Positions 1 through 7,592 of a stretch of 64,000 nt of DNA are shown here, piece after piece. The stretch is taken from assembly GCF_001281485.1 (NCBI RefSeq), contig NZ_CP012669.1:2697501-2761500 (forward strand). The letters are read 5' to 3'. A model generated the notes under the pieces. That model worked only from the letters and a program-made list of their open reading frames with translations, did not search any database and was not told the DNA's origin. The stretch's first letter is position 1. The number at the start of each line of letters is the position of its first letter. The stretch is from Altererythrobacter epoxidivorans. Its GTDB lineage: Bacteria; Pseudomonadota; Alphaproteobacteria; Sphingomonadales; Sphingomonadaceae. The translations under genes and the position numbers were made by a program.

Positions 1-596
1 CGCCGCACCAGCGCGACATGGCGCGGGGTTGTCGTGGCGACGACCTGCTGACGCTCGCCAAGCCGCAAACCGAGCAGAAGATTATCCCAACTCTGCGTCG
101 CCCGCTCGTGACCGATCGGCCATTTCCCGATCTCGTCGCACCAGGCATGCGAATGTTGCGGGCCTCGCAGGCTGTCGGGCTCGGCTGCCGAATACAGGAA
201 CGCCTGCGCGCCGCTGGGAAAGCGCAGGCGCCGCAGGGAAGGTTCGAACACCGGCATCGATTCCGGCGCGCAGCAGGCGAGGATCCCGCTTTCGCCTTCG
301 ACCATGACGGCGCGCGCCTCTGCGAGCGAACCCGAAACCAGGGCGATACGGGCGGCGGGATCGTGTTCCGCAATCGTGCGGACCCATTCGGCCCCGGTGC
401 GTGTCTTGCCGAAGCCGCGACCGGCCATGACCAGCCAGTAGCGCCAGTTGCCGGCTGGCGGCAGTTGTTCGGGCCGGGCGAAGAAGGGCCAGTGATAGCC
501 GAACGCCGCCTTCTCGCTTTCGCTGAGCCAGTCGGTCAGCCTCTGGAGGTGCTTCTCGCTGGCTTCGGCAAGCCAGTCGCGCTGGTCAGGATCCAC
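1..596 (-). CDS. GTA-type terminase large subunit (DNA-packaging ATPase), 3' end outside window
   Basis: This is the N-terminal ~198 residues of a large terminase, the ATP-driven motor that packages DNA into phage or gene transfer agent capsids. The frame stays open to the window edge, so the nuclease half lies outside. A Walker A motif AGRGFGKTRTG is near residue 57 and a Walker B-like stretch HAWCDEIGKW near residue 146. The start is GTG at 596-594, preceded by AAGGA at a good distance and overlapping the upstream small-terminase-like gene by 11 nt, which suggests translational coupling. Similarity to the GTA terminase family (COG5323 type) is by recognition. A prophage terminase is the alternative; the core-genome surroundings favour a GTA. 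Confidence 0.8.
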   Translation of the reverse strand, partial: MDPDQRDWLAEASEKHLQRLTDWLSESEKAAFGYHWPFFARPEQLPPAGNWRYWLVMAGRGFGKTRTGAEWVRTIAEHDPAARIALVSGSLAEARAVMVEGESGILACCAPESMPVFEPSLRRLRFPSGAQAFLYSAAEPDSLRGPQHSHAWCDEIGKWPIGHERATQSWDNLLLGLRLGERQQVVATTTPRHVALVR

Positions 597-1065
597 GAGC
601 TTCCTTCGCGGCTTTTTCCTTCAGCACTTTCATCCTGATTTCCTCGACCTTCCGGTCGATCGAGGCGCGAATTTCTGCCGCGCTGACGTTGCGTTGTTCG
701 GCCTGAACCCTTGCGGCATTGTCGCGGTGTGCGGTCAGCAGGCGGATGGCATTGGCGAAATCGTATTTTTCGCCATTAGCCGTCTGCAGGTCACCTTCGC
801 GAAGACGGCGCAACACCTCGAATTCGAGATGGACGTAACCTTCCCACAGGGCGCGCATCCAGGAACGCGCAAAATCGGCTTCTTCCCGGCGAACCTTGTA
901 GGCGCGGGCCGGGTTGATCCCGGCGCGCCGCGCGGCCTCGCTGACATTGGACGTCTCGGCGAGGCAGTCGAGAAAGTCGGCGCGCCAGTGGCGGTTCAGC
1001 GATGCCTTCTCGCCCGATTTGAGCGACGGCCTGATCTTGGTGCGCTTCGTACGTTTGCTGGGCAT
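586..1065 (-). CDS. Small-terminase-like DNA-binding protein upstream of GTA terminase
   Basis: A 159-residue basic protein whose residues ~30-65 form a probable helix-turn-helix (SNVSEAARRAGINPARAY followed by a conserved acidic/aromatic helix), as in small terminase subunits that recognise DNA for packaging. The C-terminus is a charged helix rich in Lys and Glu. Its stop lies 11 nt inside the large terminase gene, so the two are probably translated together. GGGAG lies 6-7 nt before the ATG. By position it would be the gp1-equivalent of a gene transfer agent. That role is inferred from context; the sequence itself shows only a small HTH protein. Confidence 0.65.
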   Translation of the reverse strand: MPSKRTKRTKIRPSLKSGEKASLNRHWRADFLDCLAETSNVSEAARRAGINPARAYKVRREEADFARSWMRALWEGYVHLEFEVLRRLREGDLQTANGEKYDFANAIRLLTAHRDNAARVQAEQRNVSAAEIRASIDRKVEEIRMKVLKEKAAKEARGS

Positions 1066-1089
1066 TGGTTGACTCCCGCGCTCGTAGGC

Positions 1090-1135
1090 AAAAACAAGAA
1101 GGGCGGCCGTTCCGAAGACTGGAAACGGCCGCCCT
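1090..1135 (-). terminator. Intrinsic terminator / possible attenuator in the GTA leader
   Basis: A GC-rich inverted repeat (AGGGCGGCCGTTTCC-type arms, one bulged base, 7-nt loop) at 1100-1135 is followed on the minus strand by TTCTTGTTTTT. It lies between a candidate minus-strand promoter and the first GTA gene, whose start is 25 nt beyond. No gene upstream on that strand needs a terminator here, so it may act as an attenuator or close a small leader RNA. Confidence 0.6.
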
Positions 1136-1167
1136 GCTGGCGAATCACACTATCGCGATGTTCCTGT

Positions 1168-1196
1168 TATGTACCCAAAGAGCGTGACGATGTCAA
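1168..1196 (-). promoter_or_regulatory. Candidate sigma70-type promoter for the GTA leader
   Basis: Reading the minus strand, a perfect -35 TTGACA (1196-1191) is followed after 17 nt by TACATA (1173-1168), or in a shifted register by CATAAC. Transcription would begin near 1160 and run about 60-70 nt before reaching the hairpin at 1135-1100. The -35 is strong and the -10 weak, so confidence is moderate. Confidence 0.4.
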
Positions 1197-1293
1197 TCAA
1201 AAAGTGCCAAATGGGTTATTTTACTGCCAGCTTGTGCCGGGACTCGCTCTCGCTTAAGTCCGCTCGTCGACGGGAAAAGGATTGATCCGCAAC

Positions 1294-1944
1294 ATGATGA
1301 AGCTGCTGCGCGGCCTGTACGAATGGACGATGGACAAGGCGGCGCATCCCCATGCGCAGGGCTGGCTTGCATTCTTCTGCTTTGTCGAAGCGAGCTTCTT
1401 CCCGATCCCGCCGCACCCCTTGCTCGGTTTGATGTGCCTTGCCGAACCGAAAAAGGCTGTCCGTTTCGCGGCAATCGCAACCCTCGCGTCGGTGGCGGGG
1501 GCCATGTTCGGCTATGCGATCGGATACGGTCTATACGATACGGTCGGCGAACCGCTGCTTGGCCTGCTTGGCCTGAGCGAGAGTTTCCCGGTCGCCGCCT
1601 GTTACCTGCGTGAATACGACGTCGAAGCGATCCTGATCGCCGGGGCTACGCCGGTTCCGTTCAAGCTGCTGACCATTACCGCCGGCTTCATCGAGATGGC
1701 ATTCGTCCCCTTCGTGCTGGCCAGCCTGGCTGCGCGCGCACTGATCTTCATGACGGTGGGGATCCTGTTCCGGGTCTTCGGCGCGCCGATCAAGCGTGTG
1801 ATCGACGAATATCTCGGCTGGGTCACGACCGCGTTCGTCGTGCTGGTCGTCGGCGGTTTCCTTGTCCTCACACAGCTTTCGGGAAGCGACGAGCAAGTGA
1901 AGGACAAGTGCGAAGCAGCAACGAGCGTTCAGGCAAGCGAATAG
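1294..1944 (+). CDS. YqaA family (SNARE/VTT domain) inner-membrane protein
   Basis: A protein of ~216 residues with four or more hydrophobic segments, related to the YqaA/DedA superfamily of small membrane proteins whose re-entrant loops and Gly/Pro-rich motifs (FPIPPHPLLG, GATPVPFKLLTITAG) are visible here. DedA-type proteins are linked to lipid carrier or phospholipid movement and membrane homeostasis; the substrate of this subgroup is unknown. I chose ATG 1294 because AAAAGGA precedes it; an in-frame TTG at 1282 is too close to that ribosome-binding site. The 3' end overlaps the convergent Crp/Fnr gene by 16 nt. Confidence 0.75.
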   Translation: MMKLLRGLYEWTMDKAAHPHAQGWLAFFCFVEASFFPIPPHPLLGLMCLAEPKKAVRFAAIATLASVAGAMFGYAIGYGLYDTVGEPLLGLLGLSESFPVAACYLREYDVEAILIAGATPVPFKLLTITAGFIEMAFVPFVLASLAARALIFMTVGILFRVFGAPIKRVIDEYLGWVTTAFVVLVVGGFLVLTQLSGSDEQVKDKCEAATSVQASE

Positions 1945-2606
1945 GCGCGCAGCTTCTCGACACTCGGGATATCCAGCGCGCCATAGCTGCGCCTGACCAG
2001 GCCGGCCTGTTCCAGAACCCGCAATGCGGCATTGGCCGTTGCCCGCGTCACGCCGAGAAGTTCGGCCAGTTCCTGCTGCGTCACGACGACACGTGATCCC
2101 GTGCCAGCCATGTTTGCCAGCAGTCCCGCCATCCGCGCCGGATTGGAACCGCGTCGAAACCCCGCGAGCAGCGATAGCGTGTCCTGCAGCTGGTGAGAGA
2201 GGGCACCGAGCAATGCGCGCATCGACTCCGGATATTCGGGTAAGAGCCGCAAGAACGGTTCGCCTGCGATAAATCGAAGCTGGCTTGGCCCGCGCGACAA
2301 CCCGTCAACGATACGCGGCGTGTCGGCAAAGAGCGCAAGCTCTCCGTATGAATCACCGGGGCCGAGCAGGGCCACGGCGCGAAACTCCCCACCGTGCAAA
2401 TGCTGCCCAACGCGCACCGTACCTTCTTCGATCAGCCAGAAGCCATCGGCCATGTCTCCTCGATACTGGATGAACTGGCCGTCGCCGAAGCTTCGCAGCG
2501 GACTCTGATCCCGAAGGCGGGTTTGCAAGGCAGGTTCGAGCGCCGAGAACAGCAATGGCGTCTCGAGGGAGCGATTGAATTCGCTGGAATGTAAAGATTT
2601 GGACAT
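1929..2606 (-). CDS. Crp/Fnr family transcriptional regulator
   Basis: A 225-residue protein with an N-terminal cyclic-nucleotide-binding-type beta-roll (~20-120, including GDGQFIQYRGDMADGFWLIE and GPGDSYGELALF), a dimerisation helix (~130-155) and a C-terminal winged helix (QQELAELLGVTRATANAALR as recognition region). No Cys cluster of the Fnr type is present, so an iron-sulfur oxygen sensor is unlikely; the ligand is unknown. It is divergent from the sterol-desaturase-family gene starting ~50 bp away, which is a candidate target. It overlaps the yqaA-like gene tail to tail. Confidence 0.8.
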   Translation of the reverse strand: MSKSLHSSEFNRSLETPLLFSALEPALQTRLRDQSPLRSFGDGQFIQYRGDMADGFWLIEEGTVRVGQHLHGGEFRAVALLGPGDSYGELALFADTPRIVDGLSRGPSQLRFIAGEPFLRLLPEYPESMRALLGALSHQLQDTLSLLAGFRRGSNPARMAGLLANMAGTGSRVVVTQQELAELLGVTRATANAALRVLEQAGLVRRSYGALDIPSVEKLRAYSLA

Positions 2607-2655
2607 TCTTGCTTGGCTCTACCGGTTATTGATGGTCGTAACAAGGGAGAGAACC

Positions 2656-3507
2656 ATGCCCAATTCGACGATCGCCGTGCTTTCGGTTTACCTGTTCTTC
2701 GCGCTGCTGGAGCTCTGGCGGACGAACCTGTTCGGCAAAGGTGAGCAGACCCGCGACGACGGCATCGTGGAGGCGGTGAGCATGGTCATGCTGATCGGCA
2801 TTACCCAACCCGCCATCGTCTTCGCCTCTGCAGCTGTAATGGGCCTGATCGCGCCGGGGCTCGAAGGCGCCCTGGCCGACATCAATGTGTTCGCTGCCAT
2901 TGGGCTCTTCCTGGTGGTGGACGACATGACGCAATATTGGTGGCACCGGGCAAGCCACACCTTCCCGTGGCTCTACAATCTCCACCGCGCACATCACAAC
3001 GCCAAGTACATGAGCGTCCGCCTCGTCTATCGGAACAACATCATCTACTACGCGATGATGCCCGGCCTGTGGTTCGCAGGCGTGCTGCTCTACATGGGCC
3101 TCGGCTGGGTCTATGCCGGTTATCTGGTGGTGAAGATGGCGGTGATCATCGGCGCGCATTCCGATGTCGCATGGGACAAGCCGCTTTATCGGATCGGCTG
3201 GCTTTCGCCTGTGATGTGGGTGGTGGAGCGCACCATCTCGACGCCGGCCACCCATCACGCACACCATGGTCGTCACGCGGACGACCCGGGTACCCATTAC
3301 AAGGGCAACTACGGGAACCTGCTGTTCTTCTGGGATGTCCTGTTCGGCACCGCGAAAATTACGCGCACCTATCCGGAGAGCTACGGCGTCGAGAATCTCG
3401 CTCCGGCATCGCTCGGTCAGCAGCTGCTCTGGCCGATTTTTCCCGAGCAAAAAGACGCAGACCTGAATCCAGTTGGAGAGGAGGCTGCTGCCCCCAACGC
3501 CGCCTGA
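2656..3507 (+). CDS. Sterol desaturase / fatty acid hydroxylase family membrane protein
   Basis: An integral membrane di-iron enzyme of ~283 residues. The three histidine boxes of the family are visible: WWHRASH, NLHRAHHN and HHAHHGRH, separated by hydrophobic segments. Members hydroxylate or desaturate lipids, carotenoids or sterols with O2; the substrate here cannot be read from sequence. An AGGGAGA site sits just before ATG 2656, so this start is preferred over an in-frame ATG at 2575. The divergent Crp/Fnr gene may control it. A perfect hairpin follows the gene. Confidence 0.8.
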   Translation: MPNSTIAVLSVYLFFALLELWRTNLFGKGEQTRDDGIVEAVSMVMLIGITQPAIVFASAAVMGLIAPGLEGALADINVFAAIGLFLVVDDMTQYWWHRASHTFPWLYNLHRAHHNAKYMSVRLVYRNNIIYYAMMPGLWFAGVLLYMGLGWVYAGYLVVKMAVIIGAHSDVAWDKPLYRIGWLSPVMWVVERTISTPATHHAHHGRHADDPGTHYKGNYGNLLFFWDVLFGTAKITRTYPESYGVENLAPASLGQQLLWPIFPEQKDADLNPVGEEAAAPNAA

Positions 3508-3528
3508 GGCAAAGGGAGCAAAGCCTTG

Positions 3529-3560
3529 GCGGTCGGAGTGTCAATCGGCACTCCGACCGC
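3529..3560. terminator. Perfect 12-bp hairpin between convergent genes
   Basis: GCGGTCGGAGTG (3529-3540) and its exact reverse complement (3549-3560) enclose an 8-nt loop. It lies between the 3' ends of the sterol-desaturase-family and OsmC genes. Neither side has a strong T-run, so it is probably a bidirectional terminator or mRNA 3'-end stabiliser. Confidence 0.55.
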
Positions 3561-3567
3561 AATTCAT

Positions 3568-3999
3568 TCAGCCCGCGAATTTTGTGTCGAGGGTGATTTC
3601 AGCGTTCAACAGCCGCGAGATCGGGCAGTTCGCCTTGGCATCGGCGGCGAGCTCCTCGAATTTGGCCTGGTCGAGACCGGGAACCTTACCCTTTGTCGAT
3701 AGAGCGGACTTTGTGACGGTGAAGCCGGCGTCGGTCTTCTCAAGAGTGACCTCCGCGCTGGTCACGACCGACCCGTCGGTATGGCCGGCTTCGGCAAGCT
3801 TGAACGAAAGCGCCATGGTGAAGCAGCTGGCATGCGCGGCCGCGATCAACTCTTCGGGATTGGTGCCAGGCTCGTCTTCGAAGCGCGTCTGGAAGCCGTA
3901 GGGTTGCGCAGCGAGCGCACCCGATCCGGTCGAGACATGTCCCTTGCCGCCCTTGCCCAGGCCTTCGTACGTCGCGCTGCCGTGATTGGTGATTTTCAT
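3568..3999 (-). CDS. OsmC family peroxiredoxin-like protein
   Basis: A 143-residue OsmC/Ohr-family protein. Members reduce organic hydroperoxides with a pair of reactive cysteines. The first is in AAAHASCFTMALS (~Cys60) and the second in AKANCPISRLLN (~Cys126), the expected positions for this family. Residues EELIAAAHASC and the C-terminal LNAEITLD are typical of OsmC rather than Ohr. AAGGAG lies before the ATG. It is downstream of spt on the same strand, separated by 162 bp that hold no recognisable gene. Confidence 0.88.
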   Translation of the reverse strand: MKITNHGSATYEGLGKGGKGHVSTGSGALAAQPYGFQTRFEDEPGTNPEELIAAAHASCFTMALSFKLAEAGHTDGSVVTSAEVTLEKTDAGFTVTKSALSTKGKVPGLDQAKFEELAADAKANCPISRLLNAEITLDTKFAG

Positions 4000-4161
4000 T
4001 GCCAGTATTCTCCTTTTGCAAGGAGAGACGGGCGAAGTGGGCGTGCGGTTCCGACAGGCGCCCGATCAGAAGGCGATGCTGGTCACTTCCTCGATACAGC
4101 CGCTGAAGATAGGCTGGTCCCGCTCTGCCTCGGGCAAGGCGGAGCGGTGCCTTGCCTTGCA

Positions 4162-5412
4162 TCAGATGATGCCTACCGCCTTGCCAGCGCGCTCGAACAT
4201 TCCAAGGATCGTCTGCACTTCTTCTTCTGAGTGCTCGGCGCAGAGAGAACAGCGCAGCAGCGTCATGTTGGCAGGCGTTGCCGGCGGACGCGCAAGATTC
4301 ACGTAGAGCCCTTCGTGCAGCAGCGCTTCCCACATGGCGGCGCCGCGTTCGAGATCGGGCATGATTACGGCGATGATCGCGCTCTGCGGCTCTTCGGTGC
4401 CGAGCTGGAAGCCGAGAGCCTTCAGGCCGGCATGCAGGTTGCGCGAATTTTCCCAGAGGTGGGCGCGCTTGTTCGATCCCTGCATCAGCTTGCGGATGCT
4501 GGTCTCGGCGGTGGCGACAACGCTGGGCGGGAGCGACGCAGTGAATACGTAGGGGCGGCAGACGAGGCGCATGATCTCGAACTTCGGATGGTTCGATACG
4601 CAGAAGCCGCCGACCGTGCCGACGCTCTTCGAGAAAGTGCCGATGATGAAATCGACATCGTCGATGCATCCGGCCTGTTCGCAAACGCCGCGACCATTCT
4701 CGCCGATGAAGCCCATCGAGTGCGCTTCGTCGACCAGCACCATGGCGCCGTATTTCTTTGCGACTGCTACCATTTCCTTCAGCGGGGCGATATCGCCAAG
4801 CATCGAATAGACGCCTTCCAGCACGACCAGCTTGCCCGCCCCTTCCGGAATGCGCCGCAGGCGCTTTTCCATCGCCTCGATGTCGTTGTGCTTGAACGGC
4901 ACGACTTCGGCATTACCCAGCGCACAGCCATCCCAGATCGAGGCATGGCTATCGATGTCTAGGACGATGTAGTCGCCCTTGCCGGCGATCGTACTGATGA
5001 TGCCAAGGTTGGCCTGGTAGCCGGTCGAAAACACCATGGCATGATCCATGGCGTAAAATTCCTTGAGAGCGTCTTCGCATTCCTTGTGACCTTGGTAGGT
5101 CCCGTTGAGAACGCGGCTGCCCGTGGTGCCCGATCCGAAATCGGCCAGCGCCTGCTTGCCCGCCTCGACCACGTCCGGGTCGAAGGTCATGCCCATGTAA
5201 TTGTAGGTGCCGAGCAAGATCGTATCCCGCCCGTTGCAGATCGCACGGGTGGGCGAGAGGACTTTCTCCATGACGAGGTTGAACGGATCCTCGACGCCGC
5301 TGGCCAGCAGGCCTTCGCGCATCTGGATCAGGTCGTCGAATTTGGAGAAGAGATCCTTCCCTTCGCCGTCGATTGCGACCGGCTGGTCGGGCTGGCTGAT
5401 GCCTTCGCTCAT
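4162..5412 (-). CDS. spt: Serine palmitoyltransferase
   Basis: A 416-residue PLP-dependent alpha-oxoamine synthase. It condenses L-serine with a palmitoyl thioester to make 3-ketodihydrosphingosine, the first step of sphingolipid synthesis. The PLP-binding lysine is in GTFSKSVG (K262); the cofactor-stacking His is in DIDSHASIW (~156) and the DEAH motif at ~228. The N-terminus lacks a membrane anchor, as in the soluble Sphingomonas enzyme. It lies 13 nt downstream of an acyl carrier protein gene, the arrangement expected if ACP supplies the acyl donor. A 2-amino-3-ketobutyrate ligase or ALAS is the main alternative; the ACP partner argues against these. Confidence 0.88.
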   Translation of the reverse strand: MSEGISQPDQPVAIDGEGKDLFSKFDDLIQMREGLLASGVEDPFNLVMEKVLSPTRAICNGRDTILLGTYNYMGMTFDPDVVEAGKQALADFGSGTTGSRVLNGTYQGHKECEDALKEFYAMDHAMVFSTGYQANLGIISTIAGKGDYIVLDIDSHASIWDGCALGNAEVVPFKHNDIEAMEKRLRRIPEGAGKLVVLEGVYSMLGDIAPLKEMVAVAKKYGAMVLVDEAHSMGFIGENGRGVCEQAGCIDDVDFIIGTFSKSVGTVGGFCVSNHPKFEIMRLVCRPYVFTASLPPSVVATAETSIRKLMQGSNKRAHLWENSRNLHAGLKALGFQLGTEEPQSAIIAVIMPDLERGAAMWEALLHEGLYVNLARPPATPANMTLLRCSLCAEHSEEEVQTILGMFERAGKAVGII

Positions 5413-5425
5413 GCTCGGATAGTCC

Positions 5426-5668
5426 TCAGTTGTCCTGAAGCTTGGTGACCGCGTCGACCAGCTGGCCGTAATTCTCGATCTCGGCCTGCTGGTTCATGCT
5501 GATGATGACGTCGAATTCGTCCTCGATCTCGGCCACGAAATCCATGACGGTAAGGCTGTCGAATTCGAGATCGTTGGCAAAGGTCGTACCATCCGCGATC
5601 TCGACGCCCTTCTTGTTGAAGGGCTCGATCAGCGAGCGGATACGGGTGTCGACTTCGGCGCGATCCAT
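5426..5668 (-). CDS. Acyl carrier protein paired with serine palmitoyltransferase
   Basis: An 80-residue acidic carrier protein. The phosphopantetheine attachment serine is S38 in the motif DSLTVMDF. It is shorter and different in sequence from housekeeping AcpP and lies just upstream of spt, so it probably delivers the acyl chain for sphingoid-base synthesis. Upstream on the minus strand there is a perfect TTGACA at 5754-5749, but the matching -10 region is poor. The 130-bp gap to divK holds this possible promoter only. Confidence 0.85.
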   Translation of the reverse strand: MDRAEVDTRIRSLIEPFNKKGVEIADGTTFANDLEFDSLTVMDFVAEIEDEFDVIISMNQQAEIENYGQLVDAVTKLQDN

Positions 5669-5801
5669 GACGGGTCTCTTTCTAAAAACAGGTGGCGCGC
5701 GGCGCGTGCCACGCGAATGCGGCGGGAAAACGGCTCATTGGCTCCCTTGTCAAGCCTTGTTCGACCGGAGCGGGGATCATCAGGACGTAATCCACGAGGG
5801 A

Positions 5802-6173
5802 TCAGACCGCCGGAAGCAGCGCCTTCACCGCATTCATGAAGGGGATGATGGAGACAGGTTTTGCAAGGTAGCTGGCCGCCCCGGCGTCGCGGATGCGTTC
5901 TTCATCACCCTTGCCGGCGTATGCGGTCACGGCGAGTATGGGGATTTCACGCAAGGCGACATCGCGCTTGGCTTGTTCGATCAGTTCGACGCCCGAAACA
6001 TTGGGCAACTGGATGTCCATGATTATCAGGTCCGGTCCGACGCGGCGCGCTGTGTCGAGCGCCTGCTCGCCATCGGCCTCCGGCTCGACCTCGAAGCCGT
6101 TCGCGCGCAAAACGTCGCAGAACAACTTCCGGTTAAGGTCGTTGTCCTCGACAACAAGGATTCTCTTTGCCAC
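5802..6173 (-). CDS. divK: Single-domain response regulator, DivK-like
   Basis: A stand-alone CheY-like receiver domain. Starting at GTG 6173 gives 123 residues beginning VAKRILVVEDND and places the phospho-acceptor at D53, as in Caulobacter DivK. An ATG at 6197 would add eight poorly conserved residues. Other receiver landmarks are the acidic pair E9/D10, the T/A switch position in AVTAYAGKGDEERIRDAG and the Lys in YLAKP. DivK controls CtrA activity through DivJ/PleC and DivL/CckA; ctrA is in this same window. It diverges from the DUF3572 gene with almost no intergenic space. Confidence 0.82.
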   Translation of the reverse strand: MAKRILVVEDNDLNRKLFCDVLRANGFEVEPEADGEQALDTARRVGPDLIIMDIQLPNVSGVELIEQAKRDVALREIPILAVTAYAGKGDEERIRDAGAASYLAKPVSIIPFMNAVKALLPAV

Positions 6174-6208
6174 TGCCCCTAGCGCTCCCTCTTTCATTAC
6201 CTAACTAG

Positions 6209-6508
6209 ATGAACGCGATGCCCGCTACAATTCGCAATTCCGATTCAGACACAGGCGCGCCCAATGCCGCCACGCTGGCGCTTGCCGCGCTCGGCTGGGT
6301 GCTCGAAAACGACGATCGGGCCGAACGCTTCCTGTCCCTGACGGGCCTCGATCCCGACACGCTGAGGCAGGGGCTGGGCGAGCGCAGGGTGCAGGCATCG
6401 GTGCTCGAATTCCTCGCAAACCATGAACCCGACCTTGTTCGCTGCGCCGAGGCTTTGGCCGTCGCAGCCGAAGACCTGGTTGCTGCCCAAAGGGAGCTTT
6501 CAAAATGA
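6209..6508 (+). CDS. DUF3572 family protein
   Basis: A small 99-residue protein of the alphaproteobacterial DUF3572 family, with conserved landmarks ALAALGWVLENDDRAERFLSL-type N-terminal helix and GLDPDTLRQGL. Function unknown. It opens a five-gene operon in which each following gene overlaps or abuts the previous one. No clear ribosome-binding site precedes ATG 6209 or the alternative ATG 6218, which fits a leaderless or very short 5' end given that the divergent divK gene starts only 11-35 bp away. Confidence 0.72.
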   Translation: MNAMPATIRNSDSDTGAPNAATLALAALGWVLENDDRAERFLSLTGLDPDTLRQGLGERRVQASVLEFLANHEPDLVRCAEALAVAAEDLVAAQRELSK

Positions 6509-7134
6509 GCCGTCCGCTGATCATCAGCGATTGCGACGAGGTGCTGTTGCACATGGTCGCCCCGTTCCGCGAATGGCTCGACGAAAGCCAGGGTGTCGAA
6601 TTCAAGCTCGTCGGCCACAATTTCGGCGAGGCAATGCGCTGGAAAGAGACGGGAGAACAGGTCGGGGAGAAGGATATCTGGCGCATGCTGCGCGGTTTCT
6701 TCGATACCGAAATGCATCGCCAGACGCCGATTTCCGGCGCTGTCGATGCGATGGGGGTCCTGGCCGAACATGCCGACGTCGTCGTGTTGACGAACCTTGC
6801 CGATCAACATCGCGAGATGCGATTCGAGCAGCTGGCGGGCCACGGTATCGATGCGCGGGTCTTCACCAACCAGGGGCCAAAGGGCCCGGCACTGAAGTCC
6901 ATCGTCGAGGAATACGCGCCCAGCCGCACGATCTTCATCGACGATCTGGCGCAGCATCACCGCTCCGCCAAGGAACATGTCGAAACTATCACCACGTTGC
7001 ATTTCTGCGGCGAACCATCGATCGCGTCGCTGGTCGATTGCGCGCACACATCCGGCCATGCAGAGGCGCGGATCGATGATTGGGCCGAGGCATTGCCATG
7101 GCTGCTCGAAGAACTTGAAAGGAACCCGCGATGA
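6505..7134 (+). CDS. HAD-superfamily hydrolase-like protein
   Basis: A 209-residue protein with HAD-like layout: an N-terminal acidic motif ISDCDEVLLH (motif I, D-x-D), VVVLTNL (motif II Thr), a Lys in PKGPALKSI (motif III) and TIFIDDLAQHH (motif IV). Members are phosphatases or related phosphotransferases; the substrate is not evident. It overlaps the upstream DUF3572 gene by 4 nt (ATGA) and the downstream RidA gene by 4 nt, so the three are translationally coupled. Confidence 0.7.
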   Translation: MSRPLIISDCDEVLLHMVAPFREWLDESQGVEFKLVGHNFGEAMRWKETGEQVGEKDIWRMLRGFFDTEMHRQTPISGAVDAMGVLAEHADVVVLTNLADQHREMRFEQLAGHGIDARVFTNQGPKGPALKSIVEEYAPSRTIFIDDLAQHHRSAKEHVETITTLHFCGEPSIASLVDCAHTSGHAEARIDDWAEALPWLLEELERNPR

Positions 7135-7592
7135 GTATCGAAGCGCGACTGGAAGAACTCGGAATTGTATTGCCGGAGGCGGCTGCGCCTGTGGCCAGTT
7201 ACGTTCCTGTGGTCGTGCATGGCGGCATGGCTTTCGTTTCGGGCCAGATATCCTTCGTCGATGGCGAACTGGTGAAGGGTCGCCTGGGTGAGGATGTATC
7301 GCTGGATGACGGTATGGCGGCTGCGCGCGGCTGCGGACTGATGATCCTGGCCCAGTTGAAGGCTGCGCTCGGTTCGCTCGACCGCGTAGAACGCGTGATC
7401 AAGCTCGGCGGTTTCGTCAGCTCGACACCGGATTTCACCGATCAGCCCAAGGTGGTCAACGGCGCATCGGACCTGATGCTCGAAGTGTTCGGCGAGGCTG
7501 GAAAGCATTCGCGTGCCGCCGTGGGCGTTCCCTCCTTGCCGCTCGGCGTCGCAGTCGAAGTCGATGCCATCGTGGCGGTTTCGGGAGAGTAG
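7131..7592 (+). CDS. RidA/YjgF-like family protein
   Basis: A 153-residue protein of the Rid superfamily. RidA itself hydrolyses reactive enamine/imine intermediates released by PLP enzymes. The fold landmarks GGMAFVSGQI and GVPSLPLGVAVEVDAIVAV are present. The catalytic Arg of true RidA, normally in a C-terminal R-x-x-V context before the final beta strand, is not evident (VPSLPLGVAVEV), so this belongs to a Rid subfamily whose deaminase activity is uncertain. ATGA overlap with the upstream HAD gene. Confidence 0.82.
   Translation: MSIEARLEELGIVLPEAAAPVASYVPVVVHGGMAFVSGQISFVDGELVKGRLGEDVSLDDGMAAARGCGLMILAQLKAALGSLDRVERVIKLGGFVSSTPDFTDQPKVVNGASDLMLEVFGEAGKHSRAAVGVPSLPLGVAVEVDAIVAVSGE

Noticed and set aside
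4000..4161. Possible small gene between OsmC and spt
   Set aside because: The minus-strand frame here is a continuation of an alternative frame of spt, and the only ribosome-binding site belongs to OsmC.
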